From Hemicentrotus pulcherrimus (Eukaryota > Echinodermata > Echinoidea > Camarodonta > Strongylocentrotidae), in the NCBI GenBank assembly GCA_003118195.1, contig BEXV01000341.1:106739-134784 (forward strand): DNA of 28,046 nucleotides, in the 5' to 3' direction. The position numbers and the translations under genes were made by a program. The notes beneath the pieces are model-generated. The model was not told the DNA's origin. It was given only the letters and a program-made list of their open reading frames with translations, and searched no databases. Shown piece after piece: positions 10,161-20,885 of this stretch; within the stretch, counting starts at the first letter, position 1; every line of letters begins with the position of its first letter.

Positions 10161-12364
10161 CCCCACTCTCTTCCTCTCTGCCTCCCTACCAACACAAACC
10201 AAATGGCATAAACAAGAGAGCCTGCGTGGCAAAGTAGGTCATTGCCTGCACAAAAGGTCACACTTGTTTGTGTGTTGGCCGTTATACAGGCAGGTAATAG
10301 ATAGATTGCAGGCACGAACCCTCGGTCACTGCTAACATGCAACACACAGGGTCTGAAGTGAAAGACTGCCAAGTGCATCTCGGTCTTTACTGAAGCTGTA
10401 CTTGCCAAGGTACATCAGTTGTTTACCCCATGGATTTGTGGTAGGGTCCATGTTTACCCCAATCAAGACAGATGTATTTTGTTTGGGTGTCAAATTAAAG
10501 TCTGAGGTTGCAGACTAGTAAATGGAAAAAGATGGAATCCATACAATAGTCTCTATCATCCATACTCCCTCATGAAAACTGAATGCCCATGACATCATTT
10601 TCAATATTGTATAATGTAGTAAAATGTAGTCATCTTTCAAAAGTGTTTGAGACATGATTGAGATAACCGATGCCTACATGTACAGTGTACATTGTACCTT
10701 TAAAAAATGAAAACCAAAACATGTACAACTGGAGTTGGATATTAAATTTGTAATTTATTGTAATGTTTGTTTGTGCGATCATTCATTTTGTTTGATTCAT
10801 GGCTAATATTTTCTACGATGTCTGACTGGTAATTAGTGAGTGGAACAGCTCCACTGGCTCTCTCATCTGCATAACCCATCTTGTATGATAACACATGCTC
10901 TCCGCAGAGCAGGAGGAGAAATAAAAAGAGAGAGAAATTGATGTCCTACATGCCTGCTGCAGCAGCGAATTGCTCTACCAGATCCACAAGCACACAAATC
11001 TCAGCCCAGACTCAAAGAAAATGCATGCAGCAGACATTATGCATAGTGACACAGCTTCTTCAACAAAGTTCAACCAGATGAGCCGTTGCCTTATTTATCA
11101 ATCTGATTCACCACAAATAGCTCTAGTGCATTTTTCCACTAGTCCCAGTAATAGAATACTGCGTGAGTGCAGTAGACCAACAGTCATAAATGTTTGACAT
11201 GTATGTGTATAAAATATAGTATAAACTATAAACAATAACGTCCATCTACAAGGAAATTTGTTATGTTACTGTCTGTAGCATGTAAGCTGGAAGAGGTACA
11301 TGTATGTAGTTACACAAAGATTGAGGTAATTTTTTCTTTTGAAAAAGAATCATGGTCGACTACCAGTAGTTCTGTCAAGTACAGAGAATGATATTACTTC
11401 TCTCCTAACCTAAACAAGCTTCTTTAAACAATATTTCTTTAGTCAAACTTTTCCTATGGTGTAAAAAGTCCTAAGGAGGGATAAAATAGAGTGTTGGGAC
11501 AGGAAGTCAGTTACAATTCAGTGATATTAGTCTTAAGGGAGCTAAACTATTGTCTTGTGTGACGTTCATGTTCATGTAGCTGTTCAGAATATAACCCCTA
11601 AAAGTAAATTATGTTACATCTGTTAAAGTACCACCTGTTTCATGTTTTATGTCTTTTTTTATGACCCTTCATTCAATGATACTAGGCCCATTTACACGAC
11701 CCAAACACCGGTTTTGAAAATCATCCATTTTTTTTGGAATGTAAGTTTAGACACTTGGAACATTGACACAAATATTATGGACTTTAATATATTGTATAAG
11801 TAGTACATACAGATATAATATAATCATAGTTTTATTAATAACAAAATAAAAAGAAAGAGGACTTCTGTCATGGAAAAACAGTGAATAAAGAGAAGATATC
11901 TAACATGTACAGTGTATTTCTCCAGATAACAATTTCTGAGACTATTTCATAAATGGAAAGCTAATTCCTCCTGCTATGAGAATAGCTCAGAAAAGGCCTA
12001 CAGGCTCCTTCAGGGAAGAGCGAAACAGTAAACAGCTCTTGAATGGAGGTTCATCTGATTTGTAGAGTTGTTTTCTGATTACAGTTTTACTTAATCAGAG
12101 GATATTAATTATTTACCAGGCAATGAAAGATTGAAGGTAATACATATCTAAAAAAAAAGAGCAAATAGATTTCAGTAAGTTCCTGTTTTGTACACCCGAG
12201 AATTCCCATCTGAAACACCTGCATTTTTCATTTTTTAGGGCAGGATATATCCTTCACTAATATATTGTGTTACAGTGGATTCAATTTACTATGAATATCT
12301 CAGAATAATAATTGTGTTAGCCTTCCTTATTATATTAATAAATCTTAATATTCCCCCCAAAAAA
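10161..12364. other. gene-less DNA
   Basis: Two AGGTCA half-sites of nuclear-receptor type lie near 10235 and 10254, but spaced too far apart for a standard element. Several ACATGTAC motifs occur. The remainder is AT-rich with no gene-like frame. Confidence 0.5.
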
Positions 12365-12383
12365 ATATATATATATATATAAT
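12365..12383. repeat. (AT)n run
   Basis: Alternating AT preceded by a C/A-rich homopolymer stretch. Confidence 0.9.
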
Positions 12384-12483
12384 AATAGTCATAATTAAAA
12401 ATTTTAAAAATCACAAGATTATCACAAGTGTATCTAAATGAAAAAAATCATTTGTCCCACCAGAGATTTATGCAACCTAACAA

Positions 12484-12495
12484 GGGGGGGGGGGG
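12484..12495. repeat. 12-G homopolymer
   Basis: Twelve G in a row at the start of the AGCCCC repeat segment. Length is prone to sequencing error. Confidence 0.9.
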
Positions 12496-12508
12496 CTCAG
12501 GGCGAATT

Positions 12509-12638
12509 AGCCCCTGAAATGCCAAAAAGAAGCCCCCGAAAGTCATAAAGGAGCCCCCAAAATTGCATAGAGTTCAATGCAAAACAAATTAAAGAGTGTT
12601 ATTTTCATGCAAGCAAGCTTGAAAAGTAGCCCCCGAAA
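12509..12638. repeat. four copies of AGCCCC(C/T)(G/A)AAA
   Basis: The 11-mer starts at 12509, 12531, 12552 and 12628. The first three are spaced 21-22 bases apart. AATTAGCCCCTG also appears in this segment and near 14595-14606 (AATTAGCCCCTGCT), which suggests an interspersed repeat family rather than a local accident. Function unknown. Confidence 0.7.
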
Positions 12639-13170
12639 TTTTTAAAATATTTTTTTCCCTGGCAACTTATATATATGAAAAACTGTTCAACTGTCAAATC
12701 TAGTTGAGGAAGACTGATTATCAAATATACAAAATGTTTGTCTTACACCACCACAATGTGCCAAGAAAAACATGTTTCACCAAATCAGTACAAACACTAT
12801 TTACGTCCTAATTTCCTGCATGACCAGGAAAATAACTCATCCTGCCTGTAAGCTAGGCTAATTGGGAGCATGCTGAGCTTACCAATCAATTGTGGAGTAA
12901 AGTCTAGTAGCTCAAGGGAATCTCAAGATTCCTAGCAAAACAAAATTTGCACAAATATGGACTCCACTTCGTCATGAAAGACATTACTCGAGATTAAAAA
13001 AAGAAGCATTTTGAGAAAAACAAATAGAGTGCCTTCGTTTGTTGCTTGCGTGCAGGACTGGCATTTGTAATGGAGAATTATTTCAGGGAAAGTGTTCTGA
13101 ATTTGAAGTGAACTTGAAATCAATACAACTACATGTACAATCAGGAGGCTGTCTGTTTAGAGAGTGGGAG
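12639..13170. other. gene-less DNA
   Basis: AT-rich; no repeat, RNA gene or gene-like frame recognised. Confidence 0.5.
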
Positions 13171-13226
13171 AGGCAAAGAGGGGCAGAGAGAGGCAGAGAG
13201 AGGCAGGGAGAGGCAGAGAGAGACAG
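13171..13226. repeat. 10-bp purine minisatellite, about 5.6 copies
   Basis: Units close to AGGCAGAGAG repeat exactly every ten bases with single substitutions, then decay into AG-rich sequence up to about 13265. The period is close to one helical turn. Confidence 0.92.
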
Positions 13227-13265
13227 AAAAAGGGAAAGAGATACAGAGAAAGTGAGAAAAAAAAA

Positions 13266-15849
13266 GACAGGAAGACGACATTATTTGACTGCATCCTTGA
13301 CTTAAGAATTGATTTGCTGGTGACATGAACATGCTTCCTAAATGTCTTGGTAATTCAAGCTGCATGTTGCACTATTGAACATCATGAATGGCTATGAAGA
13401 AAGAAGTCATCCACAGATTTCTAAACGTGGGAATAACGTACTGCAAAGATACCTGGTAATGGCTTTCTCTCATACCAGATGTTCCAGAGAGTGCATCTAA
13501 TACTCTGGAAACAAATAAATGCAAACAAGACAAATGTCTCCTTTTATGCAATTCATGATGGCCTTCCTGGTTGATTCATCAAATTACATGAAACTGCAGT
13601 TTACAATATTTGTAAAGAGTCATTTTCAACCACTTTTGTTTTCACTAAATTAATGTAAACTAGAATGCTTTCAAGTCTGAGTGTCTATACAAATGTCTAG
13701 AACAATATTTTGTTTCAATACTAGAGGACAATTCACTGTTTCATACTTGCAGCTTGACAGGATTAGAGAGTACCCTGAACAGTTGTACGATCTACGGTAG
13801 ATGTAGAGTAATCCAGCCTAAAGAAAACAATTTCCCTACAGTGATCTGTATCTGTATCTGTTCTGATCCTGGTCCTGATCCTCAAGAGGGATTTATAGAT
13901 AAAGATGACGTTATCGTTCACGAGAGAGTGTTTGTTGCATTTAGAACATTTTGGAATTGAGTCTTTAGCTATAAACTAATATAGCCTACCTACATTTTAT
14001 CCTGCTTTACATACACATTAAAGCATACAGTATGTAAAATATCAACAGTATATTTTATGAGGTCCATGGACACTCAGGATTTTCCCCATTCTTAATTCCG
14101 CCTGCACCCTTTAGCTTGCACCCTCTCGGATGTACCCTAGACTAGTGTCAACACACTGCCAAGTTGAAGTGATGTGTGGCAACCAATTGGGTCCGACTGA
14201 TGACTGTGTTTACATTCTCATTAATCACGCTCCTAAATATGATACCTCTACATTTGACATGGAAGTGGATTAACAGCGCTCAGAAAAGGGACGAGGTCAG
14301 ATGGATAGAATATAGTCTGCTGGTCAGGACCAGGGAAATTTCACAGTCAGGACTAAGAACATGGACCAGGGCTTGCACAGAAAATGGCATTTTTTTTGCC
14401 CCCCTGCAAATCAAGAAAAAGTCTCCTCATTTCTGGTTTGGATACCCTCAAAACAGAAAATACCCAATATTCTGACAGTGTGAAAAGAATCTAAGTGACA
14501 AATCTCCCCAACAAATCCTCAAAATATGGTACATGTAGGTACTTTCTCAAACTTTGGGTAATATATGCAAGGTGTCAAAGAAAATGACACGAGAAATTAG
14601 CCCCTGCTCTATTAAAGCCCAACCTTTATTCTGCTCCTTTTAACATAATGGACCAAATTGTACTCCATCAAACCTAAAATATATATATTTAATGTACATG
14701 TACTTCAGGTTAAGTTCAAAGGCCCCATCTCATCTCCCATAACCCTCTAATGTGCTGCTTTACTCATCTTTCACCCAGTAAAGCACTTGTACATGTACAT
14801 GACCATGGACCAACTTGTAACTGGGTAGCGAAGCCTAATAAATCGAATGCAGAGTGTGTACAGTATATATACTCAGCTCTGTCCTCAATAATATGAGTTC
14901 AGGGTCATTGAGGATGATACCACAGAAATGATACCAAAAAGATAGATCACTACAGCTGCTTCTGTAGACTCTGGGCTGCGCTGACTGATCACATATATGC
15001 CAGGATGATGGCTTTGTTTTTCTCTCTCTATAAACATGTATGCCAACAATTTATTAGAAATTTATGCTCTTGCAATGGGTTTGTTTTTCTAATACTGGTC
15101 ATGCATTGTATACATGTAGTGACTATGTTTGTGTACATGTACCTGTACGTGTTCAAATTGTTGTTTTTTCAAAAATAAAAGTGTTTAAAAATTAGTTTTA
15201 AAGGTCATGAGAGGCAGAATTAACAAATGTAAATAAAAACTTTGATTTGAAAGCATCTTCTAATGAGTTCTACTGATCAATATATGCAATATTTTGCCTA
15301 CTCACTTTGCTCGCTCACAACATTTAGAAAGAAATTTGCCATTATACTGCATGTGTGAATAAGCTTAAAGGTACTACCGGTAGATAAGTGCCAGAGTGTT
15401 GCAAAATGAATCTTCTGCGATGTAATGTATTGGGGATCAGGGTGACATAAAACTTATTTTTTCTTAAAAGGGTGCCATGACTAAAAAAAAGGATGAAACA
15501 CACTGGTCTATTGGGAACCACTCTTCAATGATAGAAAAAGGTTTAGAAGTGAATACCATCATCTCCAGGAGTGGTTGGGTTAAGTGGATACCAAGATTCT
15601 CTGGTAGAAAGTGGGTTAAAGGGGGCGGAGGACCAGTGTCTTCTGGTAGCGAACATGCCCTTGACCTTGAATTACTGTGAGGTGGATCTGGTATCAGGAT
15701 CTGCCTGGGAAACGTCTGACGATACAATTATCCAATCATGGGAATAGTTTGGTCATCATTTAACTCCTCGGTCCCACACCATACTGCATCATGTATTATG
15801 TTTCTGTTTGGAAAGATCATACTGGTATAAAGAGCCATGTGCATATGTT
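13266..15849. other. gene-less DNA with one weak exon-like frame
   Basis: At 13753-13960 (plus) an open frame follows a TTTCATACTTGCAG acceptor-like sequence, ends in TGA, and is followed by ATTAAA at 14017-14022. No partner exon was found and part of it is short tandem ATCTGT/ATCCTG units, so I do not call it a gene. The rest is AT-rich with many ACATGTAC motifs (about 14525-15140). A second copy of the AATTAGCCCCTG motif lies near 14595. Confidence 0.45.
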
Positions 15850-16016
15850 TTTCTTTCTTTCTTTCATTCTTTCCTTCTTTCCTTCTTTCCTTCTTTCTTT
15901 CCTTCTTTCTTTCCTTCCTTCATTCCTTCCTTCTTTCCTTCCTTCTTTAATACTTTCCTTTCTTCCTTTCTTTCTTTCCTCCTTTCTGTCTGCCTGTCCG
16001 TCTGCCTGTCTTTCTG

Positions 16017-16050
<34 letters not shown>

Positions 16051-16078
16051 TTTCTTTTTTCTTTCTTTTTCTGTCTTA
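15850..16078. repeat. (CTTT)n / (CTTC)n tetranucleotide expansion
   Basis: About 230 bp of TTTC and TTCC units with a CTGT/CCTG patch near 15987-16018, then a cleaner (TTTC) run near 16018-16046. Phe-Ser-Leu frames here are repeat artefacts. Confidence 0.93.
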
Positions 16079-17179
16079 ACAGACTACTTCATGCTTGTCT
16101 GATAAAGTTAAATTTAGTAATATAAAAGGAAATACCAGAAAAACATATCCAAGTTTAATATTTTCTAAGAATCAAACACTGTAAATTTGTAGGTCAACAC
16201 CAAGTTCCAGAATTAAAAAGTTGACTCAAATAATTTTAGCCTACCTTTAACTCCTCTAAATATCCTAGGCTTGTAGTCCACTGATCATGATAAACATGTG
16301 CATATGGTGCCAATTAATTAGAATAGTTAATGAATAATTAAAGCCATCACAGACTTCAACTGTTATTTCTGTATGCTGATGCTATCAATACTCGGTTGTT
16401 AAAAGGTTCAATCATAATCCTAAGGGATTAATACAGATTTGAAACTATAAATATTTGAAGAGTGTGATTGATTGATTGATGATTTAACAAGGACCTATGC
16501 CCGATTCACAAATGAGTTGGTTGACCACCTGAAGAAATGCTGCCACAAAATAAAATAGAATAATTAATACCACTTGTAAATTTGATGTTTTTTGTGTTAT
16601 CTTTTGTGTGTTTTTTTTTTGTGCGTGTGTTTTGCTTCATAACTCAAGAATTGATTGATGATTTAACAAGGATAAATAACAGGAGGACTGGTTGAATCAG
16701 GACCTTTGTTGAGTAATTTAAGATGTAAGCTTCAATTCATATGCCACATTCTCAAGGAACAAACTGTAAATCGAGACAACTCAAGTTATTCATATCCTTA
16801 AAAATGTCAAAACTTGGCAAGGGTAGGAATAATTTAGTTGTTAACCGTACATGTACATGTAGGATGCTTCACATTTTGCCATCTTGCCATTTACATATGC
16901 ATGAATGGGAATGAGCTACCGGTAAGTGGCCATTCTGAATGCAGCTATTTAATGTCCAACCTCTACTTGCAATTAACACAAGAGAAAATTATTTTTATGA
17001 ATGAACAATCATCCCTCTTCTCAAAACTTGTTTTCAGTCTAAAGTTCTACTACTTTTACAACCATAAATCAAAATGTTAAATGGGTACCCTTTCCATAGT
17101 GATTCCCTTTTCATTATTAGATAAAACTTTATCTTTTGTACCCCAGTCAAAGACCGGCTGTGGTGAACGATAAGACTTT
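16079..17179. other. gene-less AT-rich DNA
   Basis: Apart from the 23-bp direct repeat listed separately and a poly-T/GT stretch near 16585-16632, nothing is recognisable. Confidence 0.5.
16471..16672. repeat. exact 23-bp direct repeat spaced 179 bp
   Basis: ATTGATTGATGATTTAACAAGGA (given here as ATTGATTGATGATTTAAC plus AAGGA) lies at 16471-16493 and 16650-16672. The intervening DNA is AT-rich and unremarkable. It may be two copies of the end of a repeat, or a flanking duplication. Confidence 0.85.
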
Positions 17180-17641
17180 CAGCGTGACCACACATAAAAC
17201 AATTTATCGCGAAACTCTATAACGAAACGTCGTATAAAGAATCTGATAAATTTCAGAGTGTCCACACACAGAAGAAAGTAATCCTAAAACTCTACAGCGA
17301 AATATCGTATACATGTAGGTGCGCAGTTTGCTACTGCGGTCATGAAATGGAAGCGGAGATGAGAGGTCAGATCTCCTTTCGCACGAGGTCACGTTAAGCC
17401 CCGCCCAGTTAGTTACACTAGTTAGACTAGTTCCGTCCACACACAAAATTTTTGTGATTAGGCGTGATTCTTTATTGAGTTTCAGTTCGAAACGATGCCC
17501 AAACCTTTGTTTAGTTAGACTAGTTTCGTTATACGATGTATCGTTAGTGAGCGTCCACACACATCGCAAAACGGTATCACTATCGTGAAACAGTATAGCT
17601 AATCACGCCTAATCACAGAAAATGTTGTGTGTGGACAGGGG
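17180..17641. mobile_element. putative palindromic (foldback/MITE-like) element built on GTCCACACACA
   Basis: The motif GTCCACACACA occurs at 17260, 17435 and 17553, with a variant GACCACACA at 17186 and the inverted copy TGTGTGTGGAC at 17626-17636. The copy at 17435-17469 extends to a 35-36 bp inverted repeat with 17601-17636, nearly identical, sharing the core GTGATTAGGCGTGATT. A 14-mer TAGTTAGACTAGTT repeats directly at 17419 and 17512. TATAACGAAAC near 17218 appears inverted near 17523. The complement of the right end (CCCTGTCCACACACAA) resembles the left end (AGCGTGACCACACATAA), which sets the approximate limits. No clear target-site duplication was found. An open frame of about 120 codons runs through it on the minus strand but resembles no protein. 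CpG content is above the surroundings, consistent with a young or distinct repeat. Confidence 0.55.
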
Positions 17642-18939
17642 GTTTATACAGTGTATTACATGATTGAAATGTATTTCAAATTGTTTCCCTTTTTAAGCTG
17701 TTAACTAATTCATCTCTTTAAATAATTAAAGTACAAACACCTGCAGTTTCCATTTCCTAAAATTTGGCAAACATGTATTCACAGATTTCTAATTCCTGAA
17801 TTTGTTAAGAATGCGAGGTGGATGGTGTTTATTTCGGTCCAATAGGAAATCAATATAGAAATCTGCAACATGGAATAAAGGAGAGAGATCCTTAGGAATT
17901 AGCTCCATTTCCTGTTTACAGGAAAGGGTAAATCTGGAAGGATGGACAAAATGTTTAGCTTCAGGAGCTGCACAAACATTTCGATATTATTCACTACTTT
18001 GTGCATAAACATCTTGCTGATTTTTTTTCTTTCTGCACAGCTGTGCTGATGATAATCACATTCATATCACATTGAACGCATCAGTTCTCTGCTCTAAAAG
18101 TTACCCAACATTCATGAAACCATCGTGACATGAAGATTAACTCTTTCTTTGCCAGATGGTGAATACCTAGAGTCTAAAACTGCGAGAAAACAAAATTGTA
18201 ATATTTTATTCAGCAGTATCATTATTCCACATAAATATTGCAAAAAGGCAAAGACACAAACATTTGTGTGACAATTAATGACCAAAATAGTCCATTGCAT
18301 GTTTTGTGAGGCAACCAAGTTGAAATTATAAAGTAAAGATATTCAATCTCTAACATTAAGATAAAATAACATTTCTTTACCATTTAAATGTCACATGAAA
18401 ATATTCCTTTGACAAAAAAATATTATGGAATACATTTACATGTAGTTGCACATAAAAAGTAGTGAAGGTTCATCTCATGCTAAAATGTCAAATGCCACCA
18501 TTACAGGACTAAAGATATGAAATGGATGACAATTTGCAATATTCCAGGGACTTATTACGGTGTGTATGTGCTTATAAATATAAATGCATGTACTGAATTT
18601 ATTCGCAGTACCCTATTTTATTTCTTGTATTGAAAATCTAAAATCGTACCACTGTGAATACTACAGCCAAAATGTTCCTTCATGATGACAACATTCTTAA
18701 GAAAGTTAGAATAGAAACTCTAATGTATCTTCAGCTTAGATGGATGTTTTGTTTGCTTTCTATTCATTTACATTAGAAAGCTCGGATTTAATCTCATGCA
18801 TTAATGTATTCTATCCTTGAATTTAGGTAATGAAGTGAAAAGGTCTCATAAAGTCCACTTAATGGTTGTCTGAGGAGAGGGCCCTTTTGAAGAGCCCGAC
18901 AAAAGAAAATTAGATGTCACTTTGGTTTCTTTCATCGAA

Positions 18940-19055
18940 GGGCATAATCCCTTTCAATTCTAAATCATTGGATAATTTAAAGCTGGGGATTAAACAGAAA
19001 GGCACCCTACTCTGCCTCACTCTATGGCACAAATTGATGTTACATAATCCTTACC
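18940..19055. promoter_or_regulatory. cluster of TAATCC/GGATTA sites, candidate enhancer
   Basis: TAATCC at 18945-18950, GGATTA at 18987-18992 and TAATCC at 19045-19050 lie within 106 bp. This is the core bound by K50 homeodomain factors (Otx, Goosecoid, Pitx). The segment lies in the presumed first intron. Site matches are visible; regulatory activity is speculation. Confidence 0.2.
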
Positions 19056-19923
19056 CAAAATCCCTTCAATCTAATTTCTGCAGCTCCATACTATTTGAAT
19101 CACATTCATGCGGAAATATCAAGAATACCAAAAGGCTAAGAATTTATTTTTTCTTTGCTGATGATTTTTCTTTCAACTACCTGTCCCATTTGAATTCCTA
19201 GTCATTTTCCTCGCTATGAATAGGCTGGAGAGAGTATCTAACAACTCTAAAAACAGGTCGTAAACCCCTTCGGGAGGTTGAAAAGAGCAAATTCTTGGCA
19301 AGACGAGACGATTTACCTGAGAAAGAAGCTATTAGAGAGCATGCCTCACAGATAGATGTCAATTCCTTGTAAACATACCATCAAAAGAGATCTTATGCCA
19401 TGTTTTCTAGCATGGGGAGACAGATAAGACCACTTCTTATCTTGTCCTTTGTGTTCTATTATCATCCAGTGACTCTGAGCCAATCCTCACCCAGGTTTGT
19501 GAAGAGGACTTTAAAGTGTTTCGCTGGTGTCAAGTGAAGTGACAAAATTTATCCCTTTTCGGAACCTGGCCGGGACCAGTTTTGAAGAGAAAGTTACCAG
19601 AACGACAACAATAGACGGGCACAATGAAGAAACATTTACAACCCCCACTCAAACAAGCCCGCACAATGGGAGTTAACACTACAAAGAATTTGAAAGGATT
19701 GTGAATTTGTTTTCTCCTTGGGGTAGTGGGAGGGGACGGAGAGAGCTGGGTCTAAGAGCTGATAGATTTCTGGACGGGTTAAAAACTGGACAGGCATGAT
19801 TGAGAAGCAGATGCATGTTGTACCAGTGCAGTATGCAATGAAGCATTTAAGTGGTTTAGATCACAGACCTGCTTCTCACATCACGGTACATGCACAGGAT
19901 CATAGAGTTTGGATAAATGACAG

Positions 19924-19945
19924 GTACATGTACATGTACATGTAC
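19924..19945. repeat. (GTACAT)n run
   Basis: Longest uninterrupted block of the GTACAT unit in the window, about 3.7 copies and fully self-complementary. Confidence 0.92.
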
Positions 19946-20640
19946 GTATGAAGATGAAGTAAAGAAAATTAGGTGAAGAAATTCAGCTGCCGGAATTCAT
20001 ACAATAAAAGAATTAACATTTTGAAGGTTTGAAGAAACATGTTGTTCATCAACTAGGAGAAAAGTTATGTCTTTTATTTAATGACAAAGATTACAGTGTG
20101 TAAATATGTAGAGCTTATAGGCCTATATTTACAGTGTATGTACATGTCAATCAAACAATGAATTCATAACTATTTTTATAACAATTTCTTCAACCTTACT
20201 GGAAGGTTTAAAATCATTAAAAACACCCAATTTACCCTGCATATGTTTGCTATAAAAAGCCCTTTCTATATAAAACATTGGTTTCATTCAGGAAAAAGGG
20301 CAAAGAAAACTAAAAACAATGATGAACCTGGAGGGTGTTGACTAGGAACAAACAAGGACATCAATACTACATCGTGGCAATCAGCATAATACTAGGCCAT
20401 ACAATTCCTCATTACACTTTCAAAAACAAGCAAAGGTCATTTGGGATCTATGCCTCGTCAATTAAAAGCACTTTGAGTGGTAAACAACTCTAGATTCACA
20501 ACGATGATCATCATCACGCACTGGCAGTAGCGAGCAGAGGGGCTGATACTTATACTACAGTGTATGCATTGTATGACACAGTTGTAACACAAGAATAATT
20601 TGACAAGCAGTGTGACCGATCTTATGCCCTGTTCCTGTTC

Positions 20641-20885
20641 TTGCTTCTCTTCTCTCCAATCCTTTATCTTTATCCTTTGTTCTTTTCATTTCTTCTAACT
20701 TCCCCACTTTCTTTGAATCTCCCTTCTCTCATCATCTCTGAACTAGTATACCCCTCCTCTATCTCTCTTTTCTTTCTTTCTGTCTTTCTCCAGCTCTTTA
20801 TTTTTCCTCTTTCTCTCTCTCCTTCCATTTCTTTGCCGGTCTCTCCTTTTTTTTCTTTCTCTATTGTCTCTCTCTCCCTCATACA
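20641..20885. repeat. pyrimidine-rich low-complexity region
   Basis: Long stretch of C and T on the plus strand with many CTCT, CTTT and TTCC clusters, ending in a CA-rich tail (20881-20892). No clean unit. Confidence 0.8.

Larger units (their letters stand above)
17642..20640. other. gene-less DNA, locally less AT-rich
   Basis: About 18830-19760 is compositionally more complex than its surroundings, lacks simple repeats, and holds the TAATCC cluster and a CAGATAAG GATA-type site near 19420. It may be conserved regulatory DNA, but I cannot compare species. No gene recognised. Confidence 0.45.

Noticed and set aside
10234..10260. Two AGGTCA half-sites as a nuclear-receptor element
   Set aside because: Spacing of 13 bp fits no standard DR/IR/ER element.
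15464..15727. Overlapping plus and minus frames
   Set aside because: Both frames are short, show no splice signals, and match nothing I recognise.
16400..16420. GGTTCAATC resembling a tRNA B box
   Set aside because: No A box at the right distance and no cloverleaf pairing.
16471..16672. CRISPR-like spaced repeat
   Set aside because: Only two copies, very long spacing, and a eukaryotic context.
17204..17569. Minus-strand frame of about 120 codons
   Set aside because: It lies inside the palindromic element, and no transposase motif is visible.
18914..19201. FADD-containing frame resembling a reverse-transcriptase YxDD/FADD box
   Set aside because: Only the four-residue box fits; surrounding residues lack the other RT motifs and there is no coding sequence of the right size.
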